Source: Caprella mutica
Taxonomy: Eukaryota > Arthropoda > Malacostraca > Amphipoda > Caprellidae
Direction of reading: 5' to 3'
Assembly: GCA_947561585.1 (NCBI GenBank)
Contig: CANNZV010000340.1
Location: 1 to 64,000, forward strand
Length of the DNA stretch: 64,000 bases
Shown: positions 20,401 to 28,359 of the stretch, one piece after another
Numbering within the stretch: the first letter of the stretch is position 1
Layout of the letters: the number at the start of each line of letters is the position of its first letter
Made by a program: the position numbers and the translations under genes
Notes under the pieces: generated by a model
What the model was told of the DNA's origin: nothing
Seen by the model: the letters and a program-made list of their open reading frames with translations, nothing else
Database searches by the model: none

Positions 20401-22156
20401 TATTATTAACCAAAAAAAAAAAAAAGAATTAAACCTGCTATTTCAAAATATAATGGGTACTGACTCATAATTTCTATTCAGGATGGTGGATATTGTTTTA
20501 TTAATATTAATGGTTTTATCTGAGGTTATGCGAAATTGAGGATTCGAAGTGAGAGAAGAAAACTCCTGTTCTTCGATGCGAGAGTATGGCTCCACCGCAT
20601 ATTCACTATTAGGTCTCACAAAGTCTGATTCTGTGGTCTCACCTGATAGAGAATTTTATTTTTTAGCTGATATTAATAATAGTTTAACAATGAATTAGGT
20701 ATTCGGCATTTTCTCACCCAATTGGGAGTAGAAACTTCCCGAGAGAGTTTCATCAAAAAGAGGAAGTGACCTATTCAGAGTACGACCCAGAGTCGATAAA
20801 TCCTTCATAATAGAAATGACTTCAGTTTCCCAGCCCTTTATTGAATCCTCCTGTTGAATCAATAATTAGTGGTATCTTGCCGTGGAGATTAGAAAAATAT
20901 TGTAAAACAAAACTTAGTGAATTGTTATAGAAGGATACATCAATATATATATTTCGAATTTGCTTAATTCTCTTTCTTGTAGACTCGATTAGTTCGTATA
21001 ACAAAAAATATCGAAGTCTCGTCTTTACTCTAATTCTTGTAGATTAAGTATCCTTTTGAAATTAAAGGTGAACAATATATCAGATATAGTATTTACNNNN
21101 NNNNNNNNNNNNNNNNNNNNCGTTAATATAGTTATGAAGCCTGTGCATGTGCAACGGGTTTTCGACTGGATTAATGCTTATGGGCATGAAGAGGTCTAAT
21201 TTCGTTGAAATTTCCTTCGAAATAGAAGTAGGGGACTCCATATTTATCATGATGCGTTTCATCTGCAGAATTGATGGGTAGATGATCAGGCATTTTTAAG
21301 AAAAGAGAATAATAAATTTATTTTCGAATATACTCTCGATTTCTATAAATGTATGAATAATTACCTCGTAATTCGAAGTACAAGAAATATTAGCGTATTT
21401 TCGAATACAACGCCCTACTTCGATATTCTCATGTGTTGAATACATTGACTTCAAACACTTCGTGATATACGGACCAACTTTAGCCAACGTTGAACGAGTC
21501 AAAATGACTCCGGCTGCTCCCATGCAGAAAACTTCATTTTTTAATGAGTTTAATTTATCCGATTCAACTGCAATTTTCTGACCCATTTGACCAATGTAGA
21601 AGTCTTCAGAGCTGTTGATAGACCGTATAAACTTCTCCAGTTTTTTTGGTCTGATATAAATATCGTCATCAGCTTGAAAGAAAAACTCGAAGTCATTAAT
21701 GTGGTGATCGTACATGTACTTCAACATCATCAATGACTTCTTTTGTGAAGTGTACGAGTAATCCTCTCCTTTCAAGCGAACAACTGGGATGTTATTATTA
21801 ACTTCTGTTGCATTATCTCTTGCAAAAAGCAATATTTCTCCGGGTATTTTATTTCCCCAAGTGTGGAACAATGCAGGTATTCTGGTATCTAAAAATTGAT
21901 TGGATGAAAATAATCCTAGTAACACCAATTTTTTGTCTGTCTTCGGAATATTTTCTTCGGCTCTCACTTCAAGATTTGCTTCTGAATAAATGAGTGAATT
22001 GAATACTGGGACATCATCATTATTTACATTTCTGGCTTGTCGATGGTGGAATGTTGAGACACATTTCAAATTCGTCAATGGTATTGATAAGCCAATAAGG
22101 AATGAAATTAAGAATGTAAGTTCATTATCAAACCTGCTTCCGATATATCGTAACAT
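5160..22156 (-). CDS. Chsy: Chondroitin sulfate synthase-like gene (split, 12 exons placed)
   Basis: Golgi type II membrane glycosyltransferase expected to add alternating GlcA and GalNAc to chondroitin chains. The N-terminus has a hydrophobic anchor at about residues 13-30. The first domain holds FFQADDDIYI (DDD at residues 163-165), GQMGQ, FCMGAAGVILT and THENIEVGRC. The second domain holds FLLPLSGRYEIFQRFM, LLFFIDVDIHF (DVD), YGFGLMSIYK, GGFDLSISGWGMEDINLY and HVYHP. These line up in order with the CHSY1/CHSY3 family. Exons were joined where GT/AG sites keep phase: 22156-21365, 21263-21121 (runs into the N gap), 20850-20718, 20642-20465, 20369-20299, 20106-20057, 19917-19839, 19275-19115, 18640-18491, 14928-14841, 5630-5500, 5423-5160. 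About 745 residues are placed; the family usually has about 800, so 60-80 residues are missing near the gap. The middle exons are the most divergent. All catalytic motifs remain, so the gene is probably functional; a divergent paralogue is possible. Confidence 0.9.
5500..5630 (-). CDS. Chsy: Chsy exon with GWGMED
   Basis: Acceptor ATTACAG, donor AAG|GTATTG. Encodes DSGYFRSYGFGLMSIYKSDL, then GGFDLSISGWGMEDINLYSK, a near match to the YGFG and GWGLEDVDLF blocks of CHSY1. Confidence 0.93.
6168..6309. mobile_element. Near-perfect palindromic MITE, PIF/Harbinger-like
   Basis: Two arms of about 68 bp (6168-6235 and 6242-6309) are reverse complements with one mismatch and a 6-base loop. Ends are GGCCACGTTCACACTGCA. 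TAA flanks both sides (6165-6167, 6310-6312), the 3-bp TWA duplication known for PIF/Harbinger. It lies in the large Chsy intron. The short open frame read through it is an artefact. Confidence 0.85.
6652..7984 (+). mobile_element. Decayed DNA transposon with TA duplication (pogo-like)
   Basis: Terminal inverted repeats GGGGAGGGTGGTCATCAATG and its complement (one mismatch) end at 6652 and 7984, flanked by TA. CAATGGGACA motifs recur subterminally on the left (6669, 6690, 7023-7052) and reversed on the right (7760-7800, 7965). It carries a broken transposase tail (7271-7627) and lies in the large Chsy intron. Confidence 0.75.
7271..7627 (+). pseudogene. C-terminal transposase remnant
   Basis: Plus-strand segments read MIATDTPEKEELFAGATK, then after stops IYALVEFEATSKTYSVGQKH, and in another frame NFPNVPDMASV followed by TAG. 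A TxTPEKEEL segment and a late FPNVPDxxxV tail resemble the C-terminus of pogo/Tigger-type transposases. I am confident it is broken coding sequence and less so of the family. The catalytic part is absent. Confidence 0.5.
8131..8135. other. Copia target-site duplication, left
   Basis: TGAAG here and at 12780-12784, directly against the LTR ends. Five bp is the usual Copia duplication length. Confidence 0.95.
8136..8405 (+). repeat. Copia 5' LTR
   Basis: Begins TGTTGATTATTTTTGG and ends TATTATCA (TG...CA), 270 bp. Confidence 0.97.
8406..8421 (+). other. Primer-binding site
   Basis: GTGGTTATGGGCCCAG directly follows the 5' LTR. The GGTTATGGGCCCAG core is what Drosophila copia uses to pair with an internal fragment of initiator Met-tRNA. 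Confidence 0.85.
8629..11706 (+). CDS. Copia Gag-Pol, first open part
   Basis: 1025 codons. A second Met at 8638 may be the true start. Order: Gag (about residues 1-200), CCHC knuckle CYECGKIGHTKRNC near 217-230, aspartic protease MDSGATQHM (Asp about 275), integrase HKRLAHVGF...CENC zinc finger near 412 followed by the DDE core (HTDLCG, RSDNGGEY, PEQNGVAERLN), then reverse transcriptase with MDVTSAFLNG, SLYGLKQSPRCWN and YVDDLII near 969. The frame ends at TAG (11704-11706) inside the reverse transcriptase tail. Homologous sequence continues in the next frame, so the stop is a frameshift product, not the natural end. Confidence 0.95.
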   Translation: MFTMDPKHVIVPLNESNYATWKVQLKMALMREDLYSIVTGTEDVPDDPDSTDYKKYVKRRDKALATIVLAVEPKLLYLLGDPDDPADVWNKLQGTFQRKTWANKLRLRRQLYSMKLKPGDSMQLHLKKFTELFDELAVVGDAVEEEDRVINVLASLPDSFSTLVTALEATDNVPSWETVTERLLHEESKMQVKDDKVHALTSKNNSHTGFKKNNVKCYECGKIGHTKRNCRVWLAKSNKANTVELNKEKNEEQVTLYASALSTPVESLSKSWIMDSGATQHMTYQKELFIKMDNLKTSTGVIVGDGRPLEAVAVGEVQVILKFPNNISKKCVISNVLYVPELKTNLLSISRLTENGKQVKFKDTACEVYHNNSLLALGVKVENLYYLCSSNIGSYDNANVVSNVDDQTMLWHKRLAHVGFDNLKKLINDNLVRGLDLKVTNLNRNDFFCENCVEGKASRKPFPKLANHRTTKPLELIHTDLCGKITPSSLGGGNYIITFIDDCTRYVWCYILKAKSEAFDKFKEFKASVENQFSKKIKILRSDNGGEYTSNEFESFLRNEGIKHEKTVPKTPEQNGVAERLNRTLIEATRCMLSDAKLDKSFWAEAVSTAVYIRNRSPTVALKSNTPYEALFGRKPSIKHLRVFGCVCYPHIPGDERSKLDPKVRRCIFLGYSSQSKAYRVYDLERKKIVISRDMVFNESQRSSVEKERNASSLDSSIQLPYMSDDNDQVDSEELNVNDDENFQLRRSLRNRREPDRYGDWTYLACDDKKDEPLNFCDAMKSKDSGKWKIAMQNEIDSIKENNVWTLVKLPQNCKPIDSKWVYKRKIDANGNVERFKARLVAKGFAQRSGLDYDETFAPVVRFESLRTLFSVAMEYDLELHHMDVTSAFLNGDLTEEIYLSQPEGFVIPGKEDCVLKLNKSLYGLKQSPRCWNGSLDTFLKELGFAQSSGDSCIYTCSVENDISVIAVYVDDLIIASKSHTRVAQIKAAFSNKYKMKDLGKLNYFLGVNVIQNKEKTVHKSNYLC
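11759..12502 (+). pseudogene. Copia Pol, RNase H part after the frameshift
   Basis: 247 codons from the first Met in the shifted frame. Homology begins earlier, around 11690 (LLKRFNFENSKPVQTPM). It contains RPDLTYAVNQVARF, the RNase H motifs SDSDWAGDHSDRKSTSGY, STAEAEYVAL, EDNQAAI and HIDIKYHFVR, and ends MLGMLSRDKF. The frame change between about 11680 and 11700 separates it from the upstream part. A programmed shift is unlikely because Copia elements use one frame. Confidence 0.9.
12510..12779 (+). repeat. Copia 3' LTR
   Basis: Same length and ends as the 5' LTR, preceded by purine tract GAGAAGGAG at 12501-12509. Confidence 0.97.
12785..13293. other. Intron DNA, AT-rich
   Basis: No gene. 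At 13180-13270 there are loose repeats of ACTAACTAGC and TAGTTAGTA directly before the 17-bp array. A similar stretch sits near the array at 49498. Confidence 0.5.
13294..13550. repeat. 17-bp minisatellite
   Basis: About 15 tandem copies of GGACAAAAGCCCCCTCC with little variation; the last copies decay (GGATATAATCCCCCTCTGG). Long open frames across it on the minus strand are repeat artefacts. No inverted partner was found. Confidence 0.97.
13551..14704. other. Intron DNA, no gene seen
   Basis: AT-rich. A 27-bp direct duplication containing TCATTTCTCCATTAAA lies at about 14366-14420. Nothing else supported. Confidence 0.5.
14706..14780. other. Long stem-loop beside a Chsy exon
   Basis: GTAAAATCAGAC (14730-14741) pairs perfectly with GTCTGATTTTAC (14750-14761) across an 8-base loop. 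Beyond a small bulge TGGAAAT pairs with ATTTCCA. Total stem is about 25-28 bp, sized like a miRNA precursor, 60 bases beyond the donor of the 14841-14928 exon. Confidence 0.6.
14841..14928 (-). CDS. Chsy: Chsy exon between two large introns
   Basis: Acceptor CTGCCAG. Encodes VFYPIVFSEFDPSTSGEPPR, matching IYFPIIFSQYDP. A CAG|GTCAGA donor at 14848 looks stronger but breaks frame with the next exon. The AGAA|GTTAAT site at 14841 keeps frame and gives the family's residue count to YGFG. This choice needs a transcript. Confidence 0.85.
15112..16083. mobile_element. Foldback element 1
   Basis: Inverted arms of about 150 bp. The left arm starts with about six 15-bp units of GCCGTAAGAAATTTC type (15113-15210). 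The right arm has the complement (16013-16083). Inner arm sequence also pairs (GGTGATCACC on both sides). GTTAAATTT (9 bp) flanks at 15103-15111 and 16084-16092. The centre is a reversed family C copy. It lies in the Chsy intron between 14928 and 18491. Confidence 0.88.
15500..15838 (-). repeat. Family C copy 3 (inside foldback 1)
   Basis: Reverse orientation: ACGCTACTTGCAGTGTTAGA, GGATAGCGCT, CTACAAGGTCTTAGATTTT and CACATTCCTTGGTAAGTGAC. A central part is deleted relative to copy 2. Confidence 0.8.
16698..16945. repeat. 15-16 bp minisatellite, left arm of foldback 2
   Basis: Four 15-bp units (ACAAAAGCCCACACG) then about twelve 16-bp units. Open frames on both strands are artefacts of the repeat. 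Confidence 0.95.
17310..17690 (-). repeat. Family C copy 4 (inside foldback 2)
   Basis: Nearly full length and reversed: from AACGCTACTTGCAGTTTTAG to GGTTCCGAAGCAGACGTTAA. Confidence 0.88.
18063..18320. repeat. 15-16 bp minisatellite, right arm of foldback 2
   Basis: Complement of the left array: TGTGGGCTTTTGTCGG units, ending in four 15-bp GTGAGCTTTTGTC-type units. The short-unit/long-unit order mirrors the left arm. Confidence 0.95.
18491..18640 (-). CDS. Chsy: Chsy exon with the DVD motif
   Basis: Acceptor TTAACAG, donor CAG|GTGTGT, 50 codons in phase 0. Encodes GAFARGKALQ and ECLLFFIDVDIHFKPDVL. DVD is the metal-binding DxD of the second (GalNAc-type) domain. Confidence 0.92.
18858..19034. 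mobile_element. Small inverted-repeat element in a Chsy intron
   Basis: GGTGCTTCATCAAAATTCC... on the left and the complement of GGTGCGAAAACATAC... on the right, followed on both sides by a CTTTTCAGAAA-like block. About 177 bp between the 18491-18640 and 19115-19275 exons. Confidence 0.5.
19115..19275 (-). CDS. Chsy: Chsy exon: second transferase domain
   Basis: Acceptor TTATTCAG, donor AAG|GTATTC. Encodes NYEKAILETKEAAILTIVIY and then NLVTKYLVAYPHAAIKIFK, matching NFEKTCL...LVVLLFN...YRIKYPKADMQIL of the family. Confidence 0.9.
19839..19917 (-). CDS. Chsy: Chsy exon: start of second transferase domain
   Basis: Acceptor CTTACAG, donor A|GTGAGT. Encodes VVHFLLPLSGRYEIFQRFM, closely matching INILIPLSGRFDMFVRFM of CHSY1. 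Confidence 0.9.
20057..20106 (-). CDS. Chsy: Chsy micro-exon
   Basis: 50 bp. An acceptor at AACTAG|GT restores the phase left by the previous exon; the closer GACAG acceptor ten bases upstream would break it. Encodes SLQVQEYSEVKSNTQK and ends at AAG|GTACGT. Confidence 0.75.
20299..20369 (-). CDS. Chsy: Chsy short exon
   Basis: Acceptor CTAATAG, donor G|GTTTCG, phase 2 to 1. Encodes KAKRNAQKVKSRLSGHIY, aligning almost without gaps to the basic KGKK...VRRHAY stretch of CHSY1. Confidence 0.75.
20465..20642 (-). CDS. Chsy: Chsy middle exon (divergent)
   Basis: Acceptor CTATCAG, donor GA|GTCAGT, phase 1 to 2. Open throughout and acidic/polar (EYAVEPYSRIEEQEF). It ends in TILNRNY, which lines up with LLLLY before the KKHKGKK segment of CHSY1. 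Confidence 0.65.
20718..20850 (-). CDS. Chsy: Chsy middle exon (divergent)
   Basis: Acceptor TTCAACAG, donor G|GTGAGA, phase 0 to 1. Encodes DSIKGWETEVISIMKDL, which aligns with the helical segment before the R.R..DF region of CHSY1. Identity is low; support is mainly the phase-consistent splice sites. Confidence 0.65.
21097..21120. other. Assembly gap (24 N)
   Basis: Falls within Chsy exon 2. Its true size is unknown; the missing protein segment suggests more sequence is absent than 24 bases. Confidence 0.95.
21121..21263 (-). CDS. Chsy: Chsy exon 2, cut by the assembly gap
   Basis: Follows a CTGCAG acceptor in phase 0. It continues the family alignment (ISINPVENP then RLHNYI, equivalent to the NP..RLHSY segment of vertebrate CHSY1) and then runs into the N block. 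The 3' splice partner lies in or beyond the gap. Confidence 0.85.
21365..22156 (-). CDS. Chsy: Chsy exon 1: anchor and first transferase domain
   Basis: 264 codons from the first in-frame Met at 22156 to a GAG|GTAATT donor, phase 0. It contains the membrane anchor, a short stem, WGNKIPGE, the QKKSLMMLKYMYDHH stretch, DDD and the cysteine-bearing FCMGAAGV and GRCIRKYANISC segments. The match to CHSY stops exactly at the donor; the remaining open frame in the intron is not homologous. Confidence 0.93.
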
Positions 22157-22656
22157 TTCAAGAATTTATAAGGTTAATGGAAAATCTGAAAATTAAATAA
22201 ATTAAGTACCTACTATTATTCTTACTATATAAATATATGTGAATCGATAAAAGTTCTTGTGTAATATTTAAAATGTAACTGTTATTCTAATTTGTAACTC
22301 GAAAATGCAGAAAATAATTTTAAATGCCATCAGACAACAGTTTACCATTTTTACCTCAAATTAATAAAAATCAACATCAAATTAAAACATAGGATATTCA
22401 TATTAAAAAATAGTACAACGAAATAAAAAAAAGTCTAATGAAAGTAATATCCAATTTGTTTTCTGCATTTCATTTAGCAGATAAGAAATGCAGAGAACAT
22501 AGAGACTTGAACACTAGACAAAGACTTATAATTAAACAACTTTAGCGATGGACCACTGATATAAATAAGCAATTCAGTGAAGTTATAGTCTGTGAATATC
22601 TGCTATTGCCCAATATACACAATACACGGTGTAAAGTAGACATTTTTTTCTTTAAA
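22157..22656. other. Upstream of Chsy
   Basis: AT-rich DNA just 5' of the Chsy start codon. It should contain the 5' UTR or promoter, but no motif is clear enough to call. Confidence 0.4.
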
Positions 22657-23240
22657 GGTCCTCTCCAGGTTTCGGGGAAAAATGAGTTTATTACATAATA
22701 TTATAGAACTAAGGTCTACGATCATTATTCCGCAAACCGCATACAATTCGGTTCTGTATATATTTTATTATTTGCTTTTAAAGTTTTTTAATACTCTGCG
22801 AGCAACAATTGAGCGAATCACTAACCTGACGCTGAAAAAGAAGATTGTACACTCCTTGTTTTGATTGTAAATTTAGATTTTTAAACAAACCATGTTTTTT
22901 TGGCCTTCGTTTCAGATATTAATCGTTTCCTAAAATATATAAACGTTCCTATAATTATTATAACCAATTTTATACCTTTACACGAATATTAAATAGATTT
23001 ATCAAATCTAATACCTAGTTGACAATCAAAACAACTGGTGTACATTCTTCTTCTTCTGACTGAAAATTAGAAAGTCGGAAGTAAAATAGGTTTTGTAGAG
23101 GTTTGATTATAAAAATAATTAAAAGCTTGTAAAATTAAAAATATGCTATCAAATTTGATGGGGTTTGCAGTAAAATGATAAGAAACATTAGCCTCGTTGA
23201 TTTAAGCAATAAAAAAATTTGCTTGGAGGGGACCTCTAAG
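22657..23240 (+). mobile_element. Family B MITE
   Basis: Ends TAAAGGTCCTCTCCAGG and GGAGGGGACCTCTAAGG are inverted repeats. The interior matches 2560-3172 and 930-1262 on the reverse strand; a shorter relative lies at 30345-30425. Confidence 0.7.
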
Positions 23241-23416
23241 GTTTAGCACGCTCTTGCTAGCCCTATACAAATAATAGCCCTATATTAACACCATTATCGA
23301 AGCTCTAAATTCATAGCATATTGTTATATAACCTGTTCCATTTTCACGTTTCTATCACCTGTATTGTACCTGTACCACCTGTTTAATGTAGAAATCAATA
23401 TACCTCCGTTTTACAG

Positions 23417-23489
23417 GGCACAAGATATTGTGTTACTAGCAGCACAAATTGGTTCAAATTTTGATTTTGAAGTTGATGATATTACTGTG
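23417..23489 (+). CDS. Possible internal exon of an unknown gene
   Basis: After acceptor CCGTTTTACAG the frame AQDIVLLAAQIGSNFDFEVD runs to a GTG|GTAAAC donor. A second open stretch (about 23553-23660, STKTSVAVGMFYRLYGIIPL) with a hydrophobic run follows a TTTCTGTAG acceptor, but its phase does not fit. No family recognised; could be chance. Confidence 0.22.
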
Positions 23490-24299
23490 GTAAACACCAA
23501 GTTGAATTCGATTTTTAGAGATAATCATCAATAGCCACTTGACTTTCTGTAGGCAAATCGATCACATTTCTACTAAGACCTCTGTAGCAGTTGGTATGTT
23601 TTATAGGTTGTACGGAATAATTCCACTCTTTGCCATGCTGTCAATTTATTATGCTTTGGTAAATATATCCCCATTTGTTATATGAAATGGAAGTTCACTT
23701 CAATACCACAATTGTTCATTGGACTATATTGATGTTTTATTGTAAATAAAAAGCAATAGCAGCTGTCACTTGTTTGAAATTTTATTACCATAAGAACTAT
23801 ATCTTCTGTGGAAATAACATATAATATATAATATATCGATATCCATAGGTTACAGACCTGTGCATTTATGTTCAAAAAAATGTTTATGTACCTATTGTGA
23901 TTTTATTTTTGATATTTTAACTGAAATACGATCTCACTCTGATTTTCATCAATATTCTACGAGTAATAGCAATAATTTAATCATACCACTGTTTTCAAAA
24001 TCAAAATCACGACATTCAATAGAATTTGTCGGCTTGAAATTTTATATTGATCTACATCTTGATTATCTGTTAATAAATATAAGATTAGGCTCAAAAAATT
24101 CCTTGTTCAAAGCTATATGCATTTTTTTCTCACTCTAATTGTATTTATTAGAACAAATATAATTTTACTTAGGTGATTTAGGTCGCCCTAGAAGAGTCGG
24201 AAATTTGGTTTTATGCATATTGTGTTTTATGTCCATTCTTTTCGATATAAATAAATAATAAAACAATCTCACACTAGAAAATGAACAAGTAATGGTTCT

Positions 24300-25490
24300 A
24301 GGTAAGTTGCTCGAAAACAATTGATCGATAGAACAATTGCTCGATTGATTAAATTGCTCGATTGATCAAATTGCTCATAGTGTTCGAAATAATAAAAGTC
24401 AGTTAATTAATCATGAATTTCAATCACTTTAATTTCTAATTGGTAATTAATAATTTACTATTAATCATTGACATTCATTGTATTACTGTTTTTGAATAGT
24501 ACTTTTACTGTTTTTCCCCCTTATTTTTATAGAACAGGAATTACTGCAGCAAGTTTGGGTACTACAATTTTGTTTTTTTTTGTCAGTCAATCGCTCCGGT
24601 GGGCTCCGACGAGATTTTATTATAATAAAGCCCCTATTACACGTACCGGCCAATCTGGACTGAGACACCAAAGGAAAATTTTGGACGACGCCTAGAGCTA
24701 TTACACGAATTTGAACGGCCGTATGAAGCCGGTGCAGTCTGGTTCTGAACTTCTGATAAATCTTTGAATTCAAAGATTTATCTTAGAAAAAAGAGCTTCT
24801 GTCAATACGATGAGCTATTATGAGCTACGGCCTCGGCTGGCGTACGGCGGATTATAGTCCTGGTGAAAGTTCATCCGGCCGGCCGTGGGTGAGTGTTCCT
24901 CTGGCGGATTTGTTATTTCACGCTCCGGTTTGGACGTATGCTAGCGCCGTAAGCCAAATTGGACGTAGGAAGCCGGTACATGTAATATGATCTTTAGGCC
25001 CCTTCACATTTGCGTTTCTTAACGCCGCCTTTAAAAAATTGCTCATTGAAAAAAGTTTAGCGCCAATTGATTTTAACGGACCCCTTGACACCTCCGTTTT
25101 TTACCAACATTTTTTCTAACACAACATAGCTCAGTCCCCTGCTAAAATAAGAGCATAATTTTAAATGCAAGAACTTTAGCAGGATACCATCAGCCTTTTT
25201 TTCACTGCTGGGATAACATACATACACAATACATTTGATGAGAATAAGATGAAAAATAGAAAATGAAAAATATTTGTCTACAATGGTTATTATTCGAAAT
25301 TTTAATATTGGACCAATTTATCATTCGACCAGTATTTGTTCATTCGATAAACTGTCGAAAGTCAGTTAATCATAAAGTTCTTATTCTTTATTATCTCAGT
25401 GAATGATCATTCGAGCAATTGCTCATTCGATCAAATGTTCATTCGAGCAATTGTTTTTCGATGAATTGTGTTTTGAGCAAGTGGTGAGGC
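24300..25490. mobile_element. Loose foldback pair around TTCGAGCAATTG units
   Basis: At 24300-24385 there are degenerate ATTGCTCGATTGATCA units. At 25315-25490 the complement orientation appears (ATTCGAGCAATTG, ATTCGATCAAATG). A third patch is at 27700-27765. No clear target duplication. The pair surrounds a MITE at about 24625-25000. Confidence 0.5.
24625..25000. mobile_element. MITE with ATTACACGTACCGGC ends
   Basis: The left end has ATTACACGTACCGGC, the right end the complement of ATTACATGTACCGGC. The interior repeats CCGGCCAATCTGGAC and GGCCG motifs. Exact ends and duplication not fixed. Confidence 0.55.
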
Positions 25491-25549
25491 AGTGGCTAAC
25501 ATTTTAACTCATTTTGGGAGGACGCTTTGGGTGCAACTAATTTTGGGGT

Positions 25550-27224
25550 ACACGGAAAACTGCCAGGCGGAAAACTTCCAGGCGGAAAACTGCCGAAGCG
25601 GAAAACTGCCAGGCGGAAATCTGCCAGTCACTTATTGGTAATTTAATCAGTTTAGTCAATAATGAAATTTCATATAGAAAAAAGCCGTTCGCCTTTCGTT
25701 AAGGAGTTAAAGGGATATTCATTTTTACAAAATAAAAATAATAGTTATAAATGTACACAAATTGATTAGAAATATATAAAAAATACATAATTAAATAAAT
25801 ATTACAGAAATTAATCAATTATATTATAGAAATTGAAAATATAACTTTTCTTAAAAAACACTAAGAGAAGAAACAAAGGAATAATTCTATTAGGGACAGA
25901 GTACAATTTCATTGTTTGCACAACGCGTCTTTACATTATCAGTTCAAAACGGGTTTAGTGTCTAATTATTTCGTTTTGTGTTTATAATTTGAGAATTGAA
26001 CAAGTCTTCAACCCTGCAAACCATTCCCTATTGCATACACATATTTACCATGTGGTTTAATGGTTTTAATGTGGCAATGGAGTATGAATATATGTTATCC
26101 ACACTGAACCAATCTAACCATCATAAAAACACATAATTAACATGTGGTGATGCCATTTTAAAACCATATCATAAAAATACATCAAATAGAGATTGTATAC
26201 ACCACATCATATCCACATGTAAATTACCATACTTATAACAGGTGTTTACCAAGTGTTAATTACCACATTCATAGCTACATGTTTAATGCCATGCTTATAA
26301 CATATGGTAACCACATATAATTTACCATATTACCACGTAAAACAACATGTAATAAATATGGTATCCATTTCCAATAATATGCACGGTATACACATGATTT
26401 AAATGTGTAAGTGCCACATGGTATACACATAGAATTGTTTGAAGGGAAGCTTATTATTCACTTGTACTTACAATAAAAAACTGAGATCGATGTTCGTGAA
26501 ATATTTAGAATTTGCAACCCAACATCAATGATTATTAAACTGCTATTACTTACCTAATTCTCTGACAATTTCACTCGATCGAATTGATTGAATATTAATT
26601 AATAATACTTTTTATAAAAAAATGAAAATTGTTAAAATGAATGGGTTGTGTAAATGACATGGAGAATAAAAATGTAAATGTAATAACTATTTAACATATG
26701 TACATATAAGTTGATATAACACTCACTTAATTTATTGTATAATTTAAAATCATATTATTGTGAGAATATCTAATTATCTAGTATTCACAAATCAGTACAC
26801 AGGGTTTAACATTTGCCTTGGAACCAAAGGCTATATTGCTGACGTCAATAGGAAATTAAGAACAAGAGACTATAAACGTAACTGAACATGTTTTTAAAAT
26901 TTACGCAACTTTGAAAATAAATTAAAAATAGTAATTATTTGGTTTACTGAGTGTTTAATAATGTAGATTAGTTGAGATATTATTTTTCTTTTAATATTAT
27001 TTAAGTATTCCAATATCTATGTAGTTATTACTGTAAAAATGAATGTCCCCGTAACCTCTTGAAGAAAGACTAACGCCGTTTTTAATAAATTAAAATGTGT
27101 TTATAACTAAAGAATATTTCAGAAAGTCAAAAAATATACATGTATTGCCAATAAGTGACTGGCAGTTTTCCGCCTGGCAGTTTTCCGCTTCGGCAGTTTT
27201 CCGCCTGGCAGTTTTCCAGACACC
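25550..27224. mobile_element. Foldback element 3
   Basis: The outer arms are four to five 15-bp units GGCGGAAAACTGCCA (left 25553-25625, right 27150-27220 reversed). Arms continue inward for about 190 bp (CACTTATTGG and ATTCATTTTTACA on both). AATTTTGGGGT (11 bp) flanks at 25539-25549 and 27225-27235. Inside are a degenerate ACCACATG-rich stretch (26040-26430) and a short family C piece. Confidence 0.9.
26805..26882 (+). repeat. Family C fragment (inside foldback 3)
   Basis: Matches the first 80 bases of family C: GGTTTAACATTTGCC, GAACCAAAGGCTATATTGC, TGACGTCAATAGGAAATTAA. Confidence 0.75.
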
Positions 27225-27902
27225 AATTTTGGGGTCACGAGACTGCTGTGTATAAAATTACGTCTATAATATTTACTTGGGAGGACGCTTTTCCTCTCAA
27301 CATGTGGTTGTATAGTTACAAAAGATATTCTTGAAATATGTTCAGTAGCATTTTTAAGATCATTTATCTCATCATAAAATGTTCGATTTGGATAATTTTT
27401 ATCGCTCTCTTTTGTAATCATGATACCACATTGAAATGAAAAAATGCTACTGAATGCTTGAAAAAAAAATGCTTGAAAAAAAAAATTATGTGTTTGAAAA
27501 CCTTTAGAATTGTCCCCAATAAATTTAATACAATATTAATACAATTAATCATCATCGCAAATTATATCATCGCTGTGTCACATACCTCTCCTATTGCGTC
27601 ACTCTGGCCACTGAAGAACCATTAGTTGCAAGATCCATTTTAAGACCGTCCTGGTATCACTGAACAGCTTGCTGTCTCCAGTATAATATGAAAAATCTCT
27701 GGTTATGAGCAATTGTTCATTCGAACGTTGTTTTAGAACAATTGTTTTCGAGCAATTTATACTCTACCACTCGGGTTGGGCCACCTTAATGTGATAACAA
27801 GTTGCTGAAGTGCCATCTACTAATATTTCTTATGTCAGTCCGATTAATAGGGGTAGTCACTATATAGTGACTACTTAATTTATGGCATATTATGATAGAT
27901 CC

Positions 27903-28013
27903 TCGGTAGCAATTTTTATTGGGCCAATATTGGTACAACATTGGCAGCGTTGGGACAACATTGGCAGCGTTGGGACAATATTGGGACAACACTGTCCCGA
28001 AAATCATTGCTAC
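27903..28013. mobile_element. Short inverted-repeat element
   Basis: CGGTAGCAATTTTTATTGGG at the left and AATCATTGCTACCTGGG at the right. The interior holds two direct copies of ACATTGGCAGCGTTGGGACA. Confidence 0.6.
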
Positions 28014-28359
28014 CTGGGATATTGCAATAATAAAATGAAACAAAAATTAAAATGAATTAAAATATAAAATGAATTTATAAGATAATGTTAGCTGATGTGG
28101 AACAGGGAGTTGTATTGGGCCAACTTATGGCAAGTTACACAGAGAAAAAGCTATTGCTGTAAGATTATTAGATTATCTTACAATGCACGGGGGAGGGGGG
28201 TGGCTTGTACTACAATTTGTCATACAATTTGTTCAGTATAACTAAAATTATTGATACTTTTCGTAATCATTTGATGACCCCCCCTCCCCTCCCCTCCCGC
28301 GGCCAGGTTTGATAGTGAAAAAATGTATATTTTTTACCTTCGCAGAGTGCGGAAGGGTC

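Noticed and set aside
20822..21004. 60-residue ORF ELIESTRKRIKQIRNIYIDV as a Chsy exon
   Set aside because: It runs through the acceptor of the 20718-20850 exon in a different frame and does not align to the missing CHSY segment.
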